NCBI GenBank assembly: GCA_947494975.1
Contig: CANLXA010000002.1
Span: forward strand, 186,001-250,000
Reading direction: 5' to 3'
Origin: an uncultured Roseicyclus sp.
Lineage (GTDB): Bacteria; Pseudomonadota; Alphaproteobacteria; Rhodobacterales; Rhodobacteraceae
Length of the DNA stretch: 64,000 bases
Of this stretch, positions 47,054-55,583 are shown piece after piece; position 1 is the first letter of the stretch, and every line of letters begins with the position of its first letter. Both the position numbers and the translations under genes were made by a program. The notes beneath the pieces are model-generated. The model was not told where the DNA came from. It did not search any database and saw only the letters and a list, made by a program, of their open reading frames with translations.

Positions 47054-47817
47054 GCGATGTGGCCGATTGGTGGCGCACCCGCATCATCGATATGGAACCG
47101 GGCCGGATCGAGTTGCGCGGCACGCCGGTGCAGGAGCTGATCGGCACGAAAAGTTTCGCCCAGATGATCTGGCTGATGGTCATGGGGGAGGACATCGCCG
47201 GGCCACGGGCCGCGTTGTTCGAGGCCGCGCTTGTGGCGGCCGTCGATCATGGGCCGCAGGCGCCCTCCATTGCCGCGGCGCGGATGGCGGTGACCTGCGG
47301 CGTGGGCCTGAACAACGCGATGGCCAATGGTGTGAACATGTTGGGGGATGTCCATGGCGGCGCTGGCGAGCAGGCCGTGGCGCTCTACCACCATGTGGAA
47401 CGCGCGGGGCCGGAGGCGTTGTCTGGCGCGCTCGGCACGTGGCGGGCCGAACATGGGCCGTATCTGCCCGGATTCGGCCATCGCTTTCACAAACCCACAG
47501 ATCCCCGCGCTCCGCGCCTGCTGGGGCTTGTGGATGAGGTCGCGGAGACCGGCGGCGTGCCGGGGGCCTATGCCCAGATCGGGCGATCGATAGAGGCCTT
47601 TCTGGCCGACGAACGCGGTAAGCACGTGCCGATGAATATCGATGGCGCGACAGCCGTTATCTATGCCGAGCTTGGCTGCCCCGCCCCGCTGGCGCGGGGG
47701 TTCTTCTGCCTCAGCCGCTCTGTCGGGATCCTCGCCCATGCCTGGGAACAAATGGAGCAGGGCGGGCGCAACAAGGGGCCGACGCCGCCGGGCTATCGCT
47801 GGACGTTCGACGGCTAG
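47050..47817 (+). CDS. Citryl-CoA lyase-like protein (short citrate synthase fold)
   Basis: 255-residue protein with the citrate-synthase core but far shorter than citrate synthase (about 430 residues). The expected pieces occur in order: AAVDHGPQAPSIAAARMAVTCG, DVHGGAGEQAV with H102 (matching H274 of pig citrate synthase), LPGFGHRFHKPTDPRA with H144 (H320), and MNIDGATAVIYAELG with D198 (D375). Short proteins of this kind are annotated as citryl-CoA lyases, which split citryl-CoA to acetyl-CoA and oxaloacetate. ATG 47050 overlaps the CoA-transferase stop. The pair could convert an imported tricarboxylate to its CoA ester and cleave it. Substrate identity is inferred from context. Confidence 0.82.
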   Translation: MSDVADWWRTRIIDMEPGRIELRGTPVQELIGTKSFAQMIWLMVMGEDIAGPRAALFEAALVAAVDHGPQAPSIAAARMAVTCGVGLNNAMANGVNMLGDVHGGAGEQAVALYHHVERAGPEALSGALGTWRAEHGPYLPGFGHRFHKPTDPRAPRLLGLVDEVAETGGVPGAYAQIGRSIEAFLADERGKHVPMNIDGATAVIYAELGCPAPLARGFFCLSRSVGILAHAWEQMEQGGRNKGPTPPGYRWTFDG

Positions 47818-47901
47818 ATAGGCGGGCCGTTTCCCTGTGGTCAAATCCTAATTTTGGGCTAAATAGGTATTATTATTATTTAAAAGCAATATGTTGAGTG
47901 C

Positions 47902-47919
47902 GTTATCAACCTTGATAAC
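47902..47919. repeat. Perfect 18-bp palindrome in an AT-rich gap
   Basis: GTTATCAACCTTGATAAC has perfect 8-bp arms around CC. It lies in the 116-bp gap between the convergent lyase-like and lactonase-like genes. The gap also holds a strikingly AT-rich run (about 47845-47890, with TATTATTATTATT) in a GC-rich neighbourhood. It is too AT-rich for a strong terminator hairpin, so a protein-binding site is an alternative. Confidence 0.5.
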
Positions 47920-47933
47920 CCGGTGCGACTCCC

Positions 47934-48728
47934 TCAAAACGGCACCTCCGCCAGAGGGCCCCGATCCAGCCGCACGATATGGTTGGCAGGGCCTTCGGGA
48001 AACATCTCCTGCACCAGCGGGTCATGCCCCGGCACGATCAGCCGCTTCTCACTCGCCAGCCCTTCGAGCCGGGCAAATCCGTCCAGCATCTCCTGCACGT
48101 CCACCACAATCGGGAACGGCTTTCGGAGCCACAGGTTCTCGTAGAAATGGGATGCGTCCGAGGCCAGGACCAGCCACCCCGCCTCCGTCCGCACCCGCAC
48201 CGCCTGAAGACCGCGCGAGTGGCCACCGATGCAATGAAGGGTCACGCCATCCGCCACCTCGCCATCGCCATCCCAGAACCGGACCTTGCCGGAATAGAGC
48301 CTCCGGATCGCCTCACAGACATGGCCCGCCGTAAACGGCATGCGCAGCGTGTCGTGGCACATGCACGGCCCCGTCGCGAAGGCCATTTCGGCGGCTTGCA
48401 GATGCAGCTTCGCGTTGGGAAACAGCGCCAGCCCCCCCGCATGATCGTAATGCAGATGGGTGACGATCACCTCATTCACATCCTCCGCCGTGATCCCCAA
48501 CGGCCTCAGGGCCTCGCGCGGATCCATGGCAATCGGACGGCCCCGCGCGGCGCCTTCCCCGGCGTCATAGCCCGTGTCCACAAGGATCACCCGCTCGCCC
48601 TGCCGCAGGACCCAGATGAAGTAGTCCATCGCATGGGGCGCGTCGTGATTGTCGTCAAAGATGAACGAATCCGCCCGCACACGGGCATTGCGATCCGCGT
48701 ATTTGACGGCAAAAACCTCCCAGCTCAC
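47934..48728 (-). CDS. MBL-fold hydrolase, N-acyl-homoserine-lactonase-like
   Basis: 264-residue metallo-beta-lactamase-fold protein. The dinuclear zinc motif is VIVTHLHYDHAGGLALFPNA, completed by a histidine in CIGGHSRGLQAV, aspartate in VLASDASHFYENLW, and histidine in LIVPGHDPLV. This set is shared with AttM/AiiB-like lactonases. Substrates could be acyl-homoserine lactones or other lactones; an active quorum-quenching role cannot be claimed from sequence. No signal peptide is seen, so it is cytoplasmic. The start is GTG 48728, overlapping the ABM gene stop (GTGA), so the two are translated together with the ABM protein first. Confidence 0.85.
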   Translation of the reverse strand: MSWEVFAVKYADRNARVRADSFIFDDNHDAPHAMDYFIWVLRQGERVILVDTGYDAGEGAARGRPIAMDPREALRPLGITAEDVNEVIVTHLHYDHAGGLALFPNAKLHLQAAEMAFATGPCMCHDTLRMPFTAGHVCEAIRRLYSGKVRFWDGDGEVADGVTLHCIGGHSRGLQAVRVRTEAGWLVLASDASHFYENLWLRKPFPIVVDVQEMLDGFARLEGLASEKRLIVPGHDPLVQEMFPEGPANHIVRLDRGPLAEVPF

Positions 48729-49012
48729 TGGTCGACGCTTTCAAAGCAGCGCAGATCCATGCCTTCGATCATCGGCTGGATTCCCTCCCGAAAGCTCAGG
48801 AAATGCGGCGCCTCCAGATGCGCATCGAACCCGGCGCGGTCATCATAAAGCTCATACAAGAACACCTCGCCGGGCCGGTCGGGGTCGGTGCAGACATCGA
48901 ATTGACGGCAAGCGAGCTCGGCGCGCGATGCGGCCGCGTTGTCCAGCATCCGGCGCATGAAAATCGCCATCTGCCCCGGCTTGATCGTGAACGTCACGGT
49001 CACGGCATACAT
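48725..49012 (-). CDS. ABM-domain monooxygenase-like protein
   Basis: 95-residue protein of the antibiotic biosynthesis monooxygenase (ABM)/YgiN fold, a dimeric ferredoxin-like alpha+beta barrel. Typical pieces are VTVTFTIKPGQMAIFMRRMLDNAAASRAELACRQFDVCTDPDRPGEVFLYELYDDRAGFDAHLEAPHF. Related proteins act as quinol monooxygenases or heme/antibiotic-modifying enzymes, and some bind aldehydes. ATG 49012 has GGAG upstream. The gene begins the two-gene operon with the lactonase-like protein and is divergent from the dehydrogenase gene across 136 bp. Catalysis is not proven by the sequence. Confidence 0.82.
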   Translation of the reverse strand: MYAVTVTFTIKPGQMAIFMRRMLDNAAASRAELACRQFDVCTDPDRPGEVFLYELYDDRAGFDAHLEAPHFLSFREGIQPMIEGMDLRCFESVDQ

Positions 49013-49148
49013 GTGCGCGTCTCCTGTCATCGGCGTATACGCAATCATGGCGGCCAGGGGAGCCAAGGGAAAGGGCAAATCATCCCATGCCTAGACACGG
49101 CCCCATGCCCTGCTAGGTTCCGCCCAAACCTATTCTCAGGAGGAACCG

Positions 49149-50033
49149 ATGGCGAAACTGGCATTTCTCGGGCTTGGCGTGATGGGCTATCCGATGGCTG
49201 CACACCTGCAAAATGCGGGCCATCAGGTCACGGTTTACAACCGCACGACGGAAAAGGCCGAAAAATGGGCCGCGGATATCGGAGGGTCATTCGCCGCCAC
49301 GCCGCGGGACGCTGTGGAGGGTGCGGATTTCGTCATGGCCTGCGTGGGCAATGACGATGATCTGCGATCGGTTGTTCTGGGCGAGGACGGTGCGTTCGCG
49401 GGCATGAAAGAAGGCGCGATCTTCGTGGATCACACCACGGTGTCGGCCATCGTCACGCGCGAATTGGCGGCGGCTGGTGCGGAGCAGGGCTTTGGCTGGG
49501 TCGATGCGCCGGTTTCCGGCGGGCAGGCTGGGGCCGAGAACGGGCAACTGGCCATCATGTGCGGCGGGACCGAGGCGCATTTCGAAGCCGCCAAGCCCGT
49601 GATCGCCGCATATTCCAAAGCCAGTGTCCATTTCGGGGATGTCGGTGCGGGGCAGCTGACGAAGATGGTCAACCAGGTCTGCATTGCGGGCGCGATCCAG
49701 TCGATCTCCGAAGGCCTCTACATGGCGATGAAGGCAGGCCTCGACGCCAAGAAGGTGGCGGATCTGGTCAGCCAGGGCGCGGGCGGGTCGTGGCAATTGG
49801 CCAATCGCGCGGGCACCATGGTGGACAACGAGTTTGACCACGGGTTCGCCGTTGACTGGATGCGCAAGGATCTCGGGATCGCGCTGGGTCAGGGAAAAGA
49901 GATGGGCCTGTCGATGCCTGTCACGGCCATGGTTGATCAATTCTATGCGGAAGTGCAGCAGATGGGCGGTGGGCGGTGGGATACATCAAGTCTGATCCAG
50001 CGGTTCCGCAAGATGAACGATGACGGGTTCTGA
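49149..50033 (+). CDS. NAD(P)-dependent beta-hydroxyacid dehydrogenase (HIBADH family)
   Basis: 294-residue member of the 3-hydroxyisobutyrate dehydrogenase/tartronate semialdehyde reductase family. The cofactor motif is KLAFLGLGVMGYPMAAHLQNAGHQVTVYNRT. The substrate motif is GWVDAPVSGGQAGAENGQLAIMCGG, and the catalytic lysine lies in GAGQLTKMVNQVCIAGAIQSISEG. AGGAGGAACC precedes ATG 49149. The next gene, mnmH, starts immediately after its stop (TGA GTG), so both probably share a transcript. The substrate may be 3-hydroxyisobutyrate, tartronate semialdehyde or succinic semialdehyde. Confidence 0.87.
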   Translation: MAKLAFLGLGVMGYPMAAHLQNAGHQVTVYNRTTEKAEKWAADIGGSFAATPRDAVEGADFVMACVGNDDDLRSVVLGEDGAFAGMKEGAIFVDHTTVSAIVTRELAAAGAEQGFGWVDAPVSGGQAGAENGQLAIMCGGTEAHFEAAKPVIAAYSKASVHFGDVGAGQLTKMVNQVCIAGAIQSISEGLYMAMKAGLDAKKVADLVSQGAGGSWQLANRAGTMVDNEFDHGFAVDWMRKDLGIALGQGKEMGLSMPVTAMVDQFYAEVQQMGGGRWDTSSLIQRFRKMNDDGF

Positions 50034-51113
50034 GTGGCCTACACCCTGACCAATCTGCCTGATCTGCAGGCGGAGGGCTTTGACTCCATCATCGATGTCC
50101 GATCCCCGGCGGAATTCGCCGAAGATCACGTACCCGGTGCGGTCTCCATGCCGGTCCTGTCGAACGAGGAACGCGCGCGCGTCGGCACCATCTATACGCA
50201 AGACAGCCCGTTCAAGGCCCGAAAGATCGGCGCCGCCCTGGTCGCGCGGAATGCGGCCACCGCGATTGAGCAGCACCTGATGGACAGGGATGGCGGCTGG
50301 CGGCCGCTTGTCTATTGCTGGCGTGGCGGGCAGCGGTCGGGCAGTTTCACCTCCATCCTGCAGCAGATCGGCTGGCGCGCGCAGGTTCTGGAGGGTGGCT
50401 ACCAATCCTGGCGCAGACATGTCGTGGCGACACTGTACGATAGTGAATTGCCGTTCGATGTCCTGCGGGTCGAGGGGCTGACCGGCACTGCCAAGACAGA
50501 TATTCTCCACCGGGCCCGCGATCTGGGCGCGCAGGTGCTCGACCTGGAAGGGTTGGCACGCCATCGCGGCTCCGTCCTCGGCGATGTGCAGGGTGAGCAG
50601 CCAGCGCAGAAGGGATTTGAGAGCCGGATCCTGTCGGTCCTGTCGGAGTTTACCGCCAGCCGCCGCCTGATCGTGGAAGCCGAAAGCGCGCGCATCGGCG
50701 ATCTTCGCATTCCGCCGTCGCTTTGGAACGCCATGAAGGCAAGTGACCGGGTGGCCATCACAGCCACGCCGACCTGCCGGGCGCGCTATCTTGCCGGGCA
50801 ATATGCCGACCTCGCGGCAGACGTCCCCGCCCTGACGGCCCGGCTCGATCACCTGCGCCCCATCGCGGGCCACGCCATCGTGGACGGGTGGCTCGAACTG
50901 CTGACGGCTGGTCGGACCGAGGACCTCGCCCATGCCTTGATCACCGAGCATTACGATCCGGCCTATAACCGCGCCAAACGCGGAGATGGGGGCCGGTTGC
51001 TGTCCTCCATCGATATCGGGGAGATGTCCGGTGATGATCTGGACAGGGCCGCGCGCGCCGTGGCCCAATTCGACCTCAAACGCGACCGCGCGCCTGCCGT
51101 CCCGGCCGACTAG
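50034..51113 (+). CDS. mnmH: tRNA 2-selenouridine synthase
   Basis: 359-residue MnmH/SelU enzyme that replaces sulfur by selenium at wobble 2-thiouridine of certain tRNAs, using selenophosphate. The N-terminal rhodanese domain has FDSIIDVRSPAEFAEDHVPGA and the active cysteine C95 in LVYCWRGGQRSGS. The ATPase domain has a P-loop at residues 148-155, GLTGTAKT, in which the glycine before the lysine is alanine. The later family block VEAESARIGDLRIPPSLWNAM is present. Start GTG 50034 directly abuts the dehydrogenase stop. No selD is visible in the window, so selenophosphate must be supplied from elsewhere. Confidence 0.9.
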   Translation: MAYTLTNLPDLQAEGFDSIIDVRSPAEFAEDHVPGAVSMPVLSNEERARVGTIYTQDSPFKARKIGAALVARNAATAIEQHLMDRDGGWRPLVYCWRGGQRSGSFTSILQQIGWRAQVLEGGYQSWRRHVVATLYDSELPFDVLRVEGLTGTAKTDILHRARDLGAQVLDLEGLARHRGSVLGDVQGEQPAQKGFESRILSVLSEFTASRRLIVEAESARIGDLRIPPSLWNAMKASDRVAITATPTCRARYLAGQYADLAADVPALTARLDHLRPIAGHAIVDGWLELLTAGRTEDLAHALITEHYDPAYNRAKRGDGGRLLSSIDIGEMSGDDLDRAARAVAQFDLKRDRAPAVPAD

Positions 51114-51209
51114 ACGCCGCAACAATCCGGGCCGCTTGTCGACCGTGCCCCTTTCCCTTCCGCCGCCCTTCCGCTACCTCACCCTTCGACCGCAGACGGG
51201 ATGAGATCC

Positions 51210-54200
51210 ATGGACAAATCATTCAACGCCGCCGAGGCCGAAGCCCGCATTTCCGCTGCCTGGGAGGCCAGTGACGCCTTCAAGGCCGGTGCCAATGCCA
51301 AGCCGGGGGCGGAGCCGTTTTCCATCATGATCCCGCCGCCCAACGTGACGGGTGTTTTGCACGTGGGCCATGCCTTCAACAACACGCTGCAAGATGTCCT
51401 GACCCGCTGGCACCGGATGCGGGGCTTCGACACGCTGTGGCAGCCGGGCACCGACCATGCGGGCATTGCCACGCAGATGGTGGTGGAGCGCGAACTGGCC
51501 AAGTCGCAGATCCAGCGCAAGAATCTGACCCGCGAGGAATTCCTGGCTCATGTCTGGGAGTGGAAGGCCAAATCCGGCGGCACGATCCGCGAACAGCTCA
51601 AACGCCTGGGTGCGTCCTGCGATTGGTCCCGCGAGGCCTTCACGATGTCAGGTGCGCCGGGGGCGCCCGAAGGTGAGGAGGGCAATTTCCACGATGCCGT
51701 CATCAAGGTCTTCGTTGAGATGTACAACAAGGGCTACATCTATCGCGGTAAGCGGTTGGTGAACTGGGACCCGCATTTCGAGACGGCGATTTCCGATCTG
51801 GAGGTCGAGAATACCGACGTTCAGGGCCACATGTGGCACTTCAAATACCCGCTCGCCGGTGGCGCGACCTACGAGTATCTGGAGAAAGACGAGGACGGAA
51901 ACGTCACCCTGCGCGAGACACGCGATTACATCTCCATCGCCACGACACGGCCGGAAACGATGCTTGGCGATGGCGCTGTCGCGGTCCATCCGGATGACGC
52001 ACGCTACGCGCCCATTGTCGGCCAGCTCTGCGAAATCCCCGTCGGGCCGAAAGAGCATCGCCGCCTGATCCCGATCATCACCGACGAATACCCCGACCCC
52101 GATTTCGGCTCTGGCGCGGTGAAGATCACCGGTGCCCATGACATGAACGATTACGGCGTTGCCAAGCGTGGCAACATCCCGTGCTATCGCCTGATGGATA
52201 CCAAGGCACATCTGCGCGATGACGGCGCGCCCTACGCCGAGGCCGCCGCGATTGCACAGGCTGTCGCGAACGGCGAGCGGGACCTTGGCGAGATGGAAAT
52301 CGACGCCCTCAACCTCGTGCCGGACCATCTGCGGGGCCTCGACCGGTTTGAAGCGCGTGAAAAGGTCGTGGCCGAGATCACGGCGGAGGGGCTGGCCGTC
52401 ATGACCACCTCCGACGATCCGCGCCTAGGCACGAAGAAAAAGAACGGCGACGAGGATGAGGACGTCACGCAGGTTCCGCTGGTCGAGGCCAAGCTGATCA
52501 CCCAACCTTTCGGCGACCGCTCCAAGGTTGTGATCGAGCCGATGCTGACCGATCAATGGTTTGTCGATACGGCGAAAATCGTGGGGCCGGCGCTGGACGC
52601 GGTGCGGTCTGGCCGCACCCGGATCATCCCGGAACAGCATCGGAAGGTGTATTTCCACTGGCTGGAGAATATCGAGCCGTGGACGATTTCCCGGCAGCTT
52701 TGGTGGGGGCACCAGATCCCGGTTTGGTATGGCTTTGATCTGGGCACGCATGGCTTTGTCGATGATGAAGGCGATGGCCAGATCGACATTGTCGAGATGC
52801 TTGGGCTCTTGTCGGCGCAAACCCTTATGAAAGGGGATGAGCGCCACCATGCCGCCCCTGATTTTAAGTCAGTTTCTGAGCAATTCACCGATGTTCTTGC
52901 CGCCCTCCCGTCGCCTCTGAACCATGAGCAGGTTGTCGAAGTCGCCAATCGGGACGAAGCCGCCCATGCCTTTGCGGCAAGCCTTGCTGAATACAATATC
53001 TCCGAAGATCCCACCCATCTGGTCTATCCGATCTGGCGCGACCCTGACGTCCTTGATACCTGGTTCTCGTCAGGCCTCTGGCCAATCGGCACGCTCGGCT
53101 GGCCCGAGGACACGCCGGAACTCCAGCGCTATTTCCCAACCTCGACGCTCATCTCGGGCTTCGACATCATTTTCTTCTGGGTCGCCCGGATGATGATGAT
53201 GCAGCTCGCCGTGGTGGATGACGTGCCCTTCCGCGATGTCTACGTCCACGCCCTCGTCCGGGACGAGAAGGGGCGCAAGATGTCGAAGTCCATCGGCAAC
53301 GTGCTGGATCCGCTGGGGCTGATCGATGAATTCGGCGCCGATGCTGTTCGCTTCACGCTGACGTCCATGGCCGCGATGGGTCGCGACCTGAAACTCAGCA
53401 AGGATCGCATCCAGGGCTACCGCAACTTCGGCACCAAGCTGTGGAATGCTGCGCGGTTTGCGGAGATGAACGAATGCGTTCCCGACCCGTCCTTCGATCC
53501 ATTGACCGTCACGCAGACCGTGAACAAGTGGATCGTCGGTGAGACGGCGCGCGCGCGGCTGGCCCATGACGAGGCGCTGGAAGGCTACCGTTTCAACGAC
53601 GCCGCGGGCGGGCTGTATCAGTTCGTCTGGGGCAAGGTCTGCGACTGGTATCTGGAATTCGCCAAGCCGCTTTTTGCCTCCGGTGATGACGCCGTCATCG
53701 CGGAAACCCGCGCCACGATGGCCTGGGTGATCGACCAGTGCCTGATCCTTCTGCACCCCACCATGCCCTTCATCACCGAGGAGCTTTGGGGTGAGATCGC
53801 GGATCGGCCCAAGATGCTTGTCCATGCAGATTGGCCGACTTATGGCGCGGAACTCATCGATGATGGCGCGGATCGGGAGATGTCCTGGGTGATCCACCTG
53901 ATCGAATCCATCCGTTCTGCCCGGCAGCAGATGCATGTGCCCGCTGGCCTCAAATGCCAGTTGCTGCAAGCCGATCTGGATAAGGCCGGACAAGGCGCGT
54001 TTGCGCGCAACGCCGCGATGATCGAACGCCTCGCGCGCTTGTCTGACGTCACGCCCACGGCAACCTTCCCGAAAGGCACGGTTACCATTGCGGTGGAGGG
54101 CGGCACCTTCGGCTTGCCTATTGCCGATTTGATCGATGTGGATGAGGAAAAGGCGCGGCTCGAAAAGACGCTTGGAAAACTGGCCAAGGAATTGGGCGGC

Positions 54201-54344
54201 CTTCGCGGGCGACTGAACAACCCGAAATTCGCCGAAAGCGCCCCGCCGGACGTGGTGGAAGAGACCCGTGAAAACCTCGCCGCGCGCGAGGAGGAAGAGG
54301 CGCGGATCAAACAGGCTTTGGCGCGGTTGGCCGAGGTGGGCTAG
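51210..54344 (+). CDS. valS: Valyl-tRNA synthetase
   Basis: About 1044-residue class I synthetase charging tRNA-Val. The HIGH-type motif is [11 protein letters not shown] near residue 51 and KMSKS is [15 protein letters not shown] near 690. Editing-domain pieces include [23 protein letters not shown], and a C-terminal coiled coil ([22 protein letters not shown]) is present. Between [12 protein letters not shown] and [12 protein letters not shown] there are roughly 100 residues, where the E. coli enzyme has about 40. The extra segment ([16 protein letters not shown] to [12 protein letters not shown]) is probably a lineage insertion. ATG 51210 is preferred; ATG 51201 in the same frame lacks a good ribosome site. 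Confidence 0.96.
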   Translation: MDKSFNAAEAEARISAAWEASDAFKAGANAKPGAEPFSIMIPPPNVTGVLHVGHAFNNTLQDVLTRWHRMRGFDTLWQPGTDHAGIATQMVVERELAKSQIQRKNLTREEFLAHVWEWKAKSGGTIREQLKRLGASCDWSREAFTMSGAPGAPEGEEGNFHDAVIKVFVEMYNKGYIYRGKRLVNWDPHFETAISDLEVENTDVQGHMWHFKYPLAGGATYEYLEKDEDGNVTLRETRDYISIATTRPETMLGDGAVAVHPDDARYAPIVGQLCEIPVGPKEHRRLIPIITDEYPDPDFGSGAVKITGAHDMNDYGVAKRGNIPCYRLMDTKAHLRDDGAPYAEAAAIAQAVANGERDLGEMEIDALNLVPDHLRGLDRFEAREKVVAEITAEGLAVMTTSDDPRLGTKKKNGDEDEDVTQVPLVEAKLITQPFGDRSKVVIEPMLTDQWFVDTAKIVGPALDAVRSGRTRIIPEQHRKVYFHWLENIEPWTISRQLWWGHQIPVWYGFDLGTHGFVDDEGDGQIDIVEMLGLLSAQTLMKGDERHHAAPDFKSVSEQFTDVLAALPSPLNHEQVVEVANRDEAAHAFAASLAEYNISEDPTHLVYPIWRDPDVLDTWFSSGLWPIGTLGWPEDTPELQRYFPTSTLISGFDIIFFWVARMMMMQLAVVDDVPFRDVYVHALVRDEKGRKMSKSIGNVLDPLGLIDEFGADAVRFTLTSMAAMGRDLKLSKDRIQGYRNFGTKLWNAARFAEMNECVPDPSFDPLTVTQTVNKWIVGETARARLAHDEALEGYRFNDAAGGLYQFVWGKVCDWYLEFAKPLFASGDDAVIAETRATMAWVIDQCLILLHPTMPFITEELWGEIADRPKMLVHADWPTYGAELIDDGADREMSWVIHLIESIRSARQQMHVPAGLKCQLLQADLDKAGQGAFARNAAMIERLARLSDVTPTATFPKGTVTIAVEGGTFGLPIADLIDVDEEKARLEKTLGKLAKELGGLRGRLNNPKFAESAPPDVVEETRENLAAREEEEARIKQALARLAEVG

Positions 54345-54350
54345 GCCCCG

Positions 54351-54599
54351 ATGCGCGGCATCTGGACCTGGATCAGCCGCGCCATCGGGATCATCCTGTG
54401 TGCCACCGCGTGGTTGGTTGCGATGGGGCTCTACAGCCTTGGAACCGATTGGTTTGTTGACAATGTCGGTCTCCATTCGCTGGAGGATCTGCTGATCCAC
54501 GGCATCGTGCGGGTCCTTGGGCAAACCGGCGGCGCGCTCTTCTTCTTCGGTGGTGGCATCTTTCTGCTCTGGGCCTTTTGGCGACGCGACCCGGCCTGA
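54351..54599 (+). CDS. Small two-helix membrane protein
   Basis: 82-residue hypothetical membrane protein with two hydrophobic stretches: GIILCATAWLVAMGLYSLG near residues 12-31 and GGALFFFGGGIFLLWAFW near 60-77, followed by a positively charged RRDPA end. It starts 6 bp after the valS stop and probably shares its transcript. No named family is recognised. The composition and GC-rich third positions agree with neighbouring genes, which supports its being real. Confidence 0.65.
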   Translation: MRGIWTWISRAIGIILCATAWLVAMGLYSLGTDWFVDNVGLHSLEDLLIHGIVRVLGQTGGALFFFGGGIFLLWAFWRRDPA

Positions 54600-54652
54600 A
54601 CGCGGGTTTTCCTCCATAGGATGCAATGGCGACCTCGGGTGATAAGCGGGAT

Positions 54653-54877
54653 ATGGACACACTCAACTTCCTGATGATCCGACATCTGTTCGCCCCGACC
54701 CTCCGGTGTGGACCAACCGGTGTTTTCACAAGCATCGCGGCCGCAATTGCAGCTTGCGAAGCGCGCACGATGGGGATGGGCCTGCATCGCTCGGACGGGC
54801 GGAATGCGGGCCTCTTCGATTCCACGCTCGTGCAGATTGGGCAAATGGTCGAGGCAGCCCTGCCGATCCTGGCCTAG
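54653..54877 (+). CDS. Hypothetical protein of 74 residues
   Basis: Opens with ATG 54653 (MDTLNFLMIRHLFAPTLRCGPTGVFTSIAAAIAACEARTMG). The product has two helix-like segments and no recognised family. Third codon positions are mostly G or C, as in surrounding genes, and it fills an otherwise empty 364-bp stretch between the small membrane protein and the SH3 gene. In-frame ATG 54626 is an alternative start. A small AGGGG-AAACG-CCCCT hairpin lies downstream at about 54931-54945. Confidence is limited because no homologue is recognised. Confidence 0.42.
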   Translation: MDTLNFLMIRHLFAPTLRCGPTGVFTSIAAAIAACEARTMGMGLHRSDGRNAGLFDSTLVQIGQMVEAALPILA

Positions 54878-54963
54878 GGCGCTGCGGGAAACCCTCCATT
54901 GCCGGAAACCGGTTTGCTTGGCAGACTTTCAGGGGAAACGCCCCTTCTAAGGATTCCAAGCCG

Positions 54964-55326
54964 ATGACATCTCTCTTTGCCAAACTCGCCCTGATCGCGA
55001 CGCTGTTTGCCGCTGTCGCACCAGCCGCCAATGCCACGGCCGATGGCCCGGATGCATGGCGCGTTCACAACGTGGCCTCCTATGACGTGCTGAACGTGCG
55101 CGTCGGCCCCGGAACAGACTATTTCGTGATCGACGCGCTGCCCCACAACGCGCGGGCGGTTCAGGTCTCGTTCTGCACGCCCACTGTCACGCAGCAGCAA
55201 TATTATGCGCTGACTTACCAACAGCAGCATCAGCTGAACCAATACGCGACCTGGTGCCTCGTGACGTGGAATGGTTACCAGCGTGGCTGGGTCAACCGTC
55301 GGTTCCTGACGGAAGACGGCTACTGA
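54964..55326 (+). CDS. Exported SH3-domain protein
   Basis: 120-residue exported protein. The signal peptide is TSLFAKLALIATLFAAVAPAANA. The mature part is a bacterial SH3 type 3 domain: WRVHNVASYDVLNVRVGPGTDYFVIDALPHNARAVQV, where DVLNVRVGPGTDY is the characteristic motif, ending CLVTWNGYQRGWVNRRFLTED. Between the two halves is a Gln/Tyr-rich stretch (TQQQYYALTYQQQHQLNQ), unusual for the family. Two cysteines (in SFCTP and TWCLV) could form a periplasmic disulfide. ATG 54964 was chosen for the signal peptide. It is convergent with a small Tat protein gene 15 bp away. It possibly binds peptidoglycan. Confidence 0.82.
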   Translation: MTSLFAKLALIATLFAAVAPAANATADGPDAWRVHNVASYDVLNVRVGPGTDYFVIDALPHNARAVQVSFCTPTVTQQQYYALTYQQQHQLNQYATWCLVTWNGYQRGWVNRRFLTEDGY

Positions 55327-55341
55327 TTGCCGCCCGCGGCC

Positions 55342-55521
55342 TTATGGTATGAGCCGGTCCACGGCCCGCATCATCCCTAGCGCCTTGTCATAGACCAAGG
55401 TTAACACGCGCCGGCCCGACGGAGATTGGGCGGCGCGTATTCCTATGGCGGGCCCAAGGCGTGCGGCCCCGGCGGCTGAGGCGCTGATGATCAGAAAATG
55501 GCGGCGGTTCAACTGGCTCAT
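55342..55521 (-). CDS. Small Tat-signal protein
   Basis: 59-residue protein MSQLNRRHFLIISASAAGAARLGPAIG with a clear twin-arginine motif NRRHFLI followed by a hydrophobic stretch. The remaining 30 residues (SGRRVLTLVYDKALGMMRAVDRLIP) form no known domain. It is convergent with the SH3 gene and divergent from the aminotransferase gene, with 62 bp to the latter's start. It may be a real small exported protein or the remnant of a longer Tat substrate; no in-frame continuation is visible. Confidence 0.5.
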   Translation of the reverse strand: MSQLNRRHFLIISASAAGAARLGPAIGIRAAQSPSGRRVLTLVYDKALGMMRAVDRLIP

Positions 55522-55583
55522 GCCGATCATATGGCACCGACTTTCCCTTGCGGGGCGGGGAAAAATCCGCAAACGCTGACGCC

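Noticed and set aside
47848-47862. CTAA-N7-CTAA resembling a CtrA half-site pair
   Set aside because: Not the TTAA-N7-TTAA consensus, and placed between convergent gene ends where activation of a promoter is unlikely.
47902-47919. Possible DnaA box within the palindrome (TTATCAACC)
   Set aside because: At least two mismatches to TTATCCACA, a single occurrence and no origin-type gene context.
54931-54945. AGGGG-AAACG-CCCCT hairpin as a terminator
   Set aside because: Only 5 bp of stem and no U-tract; too weak to call.
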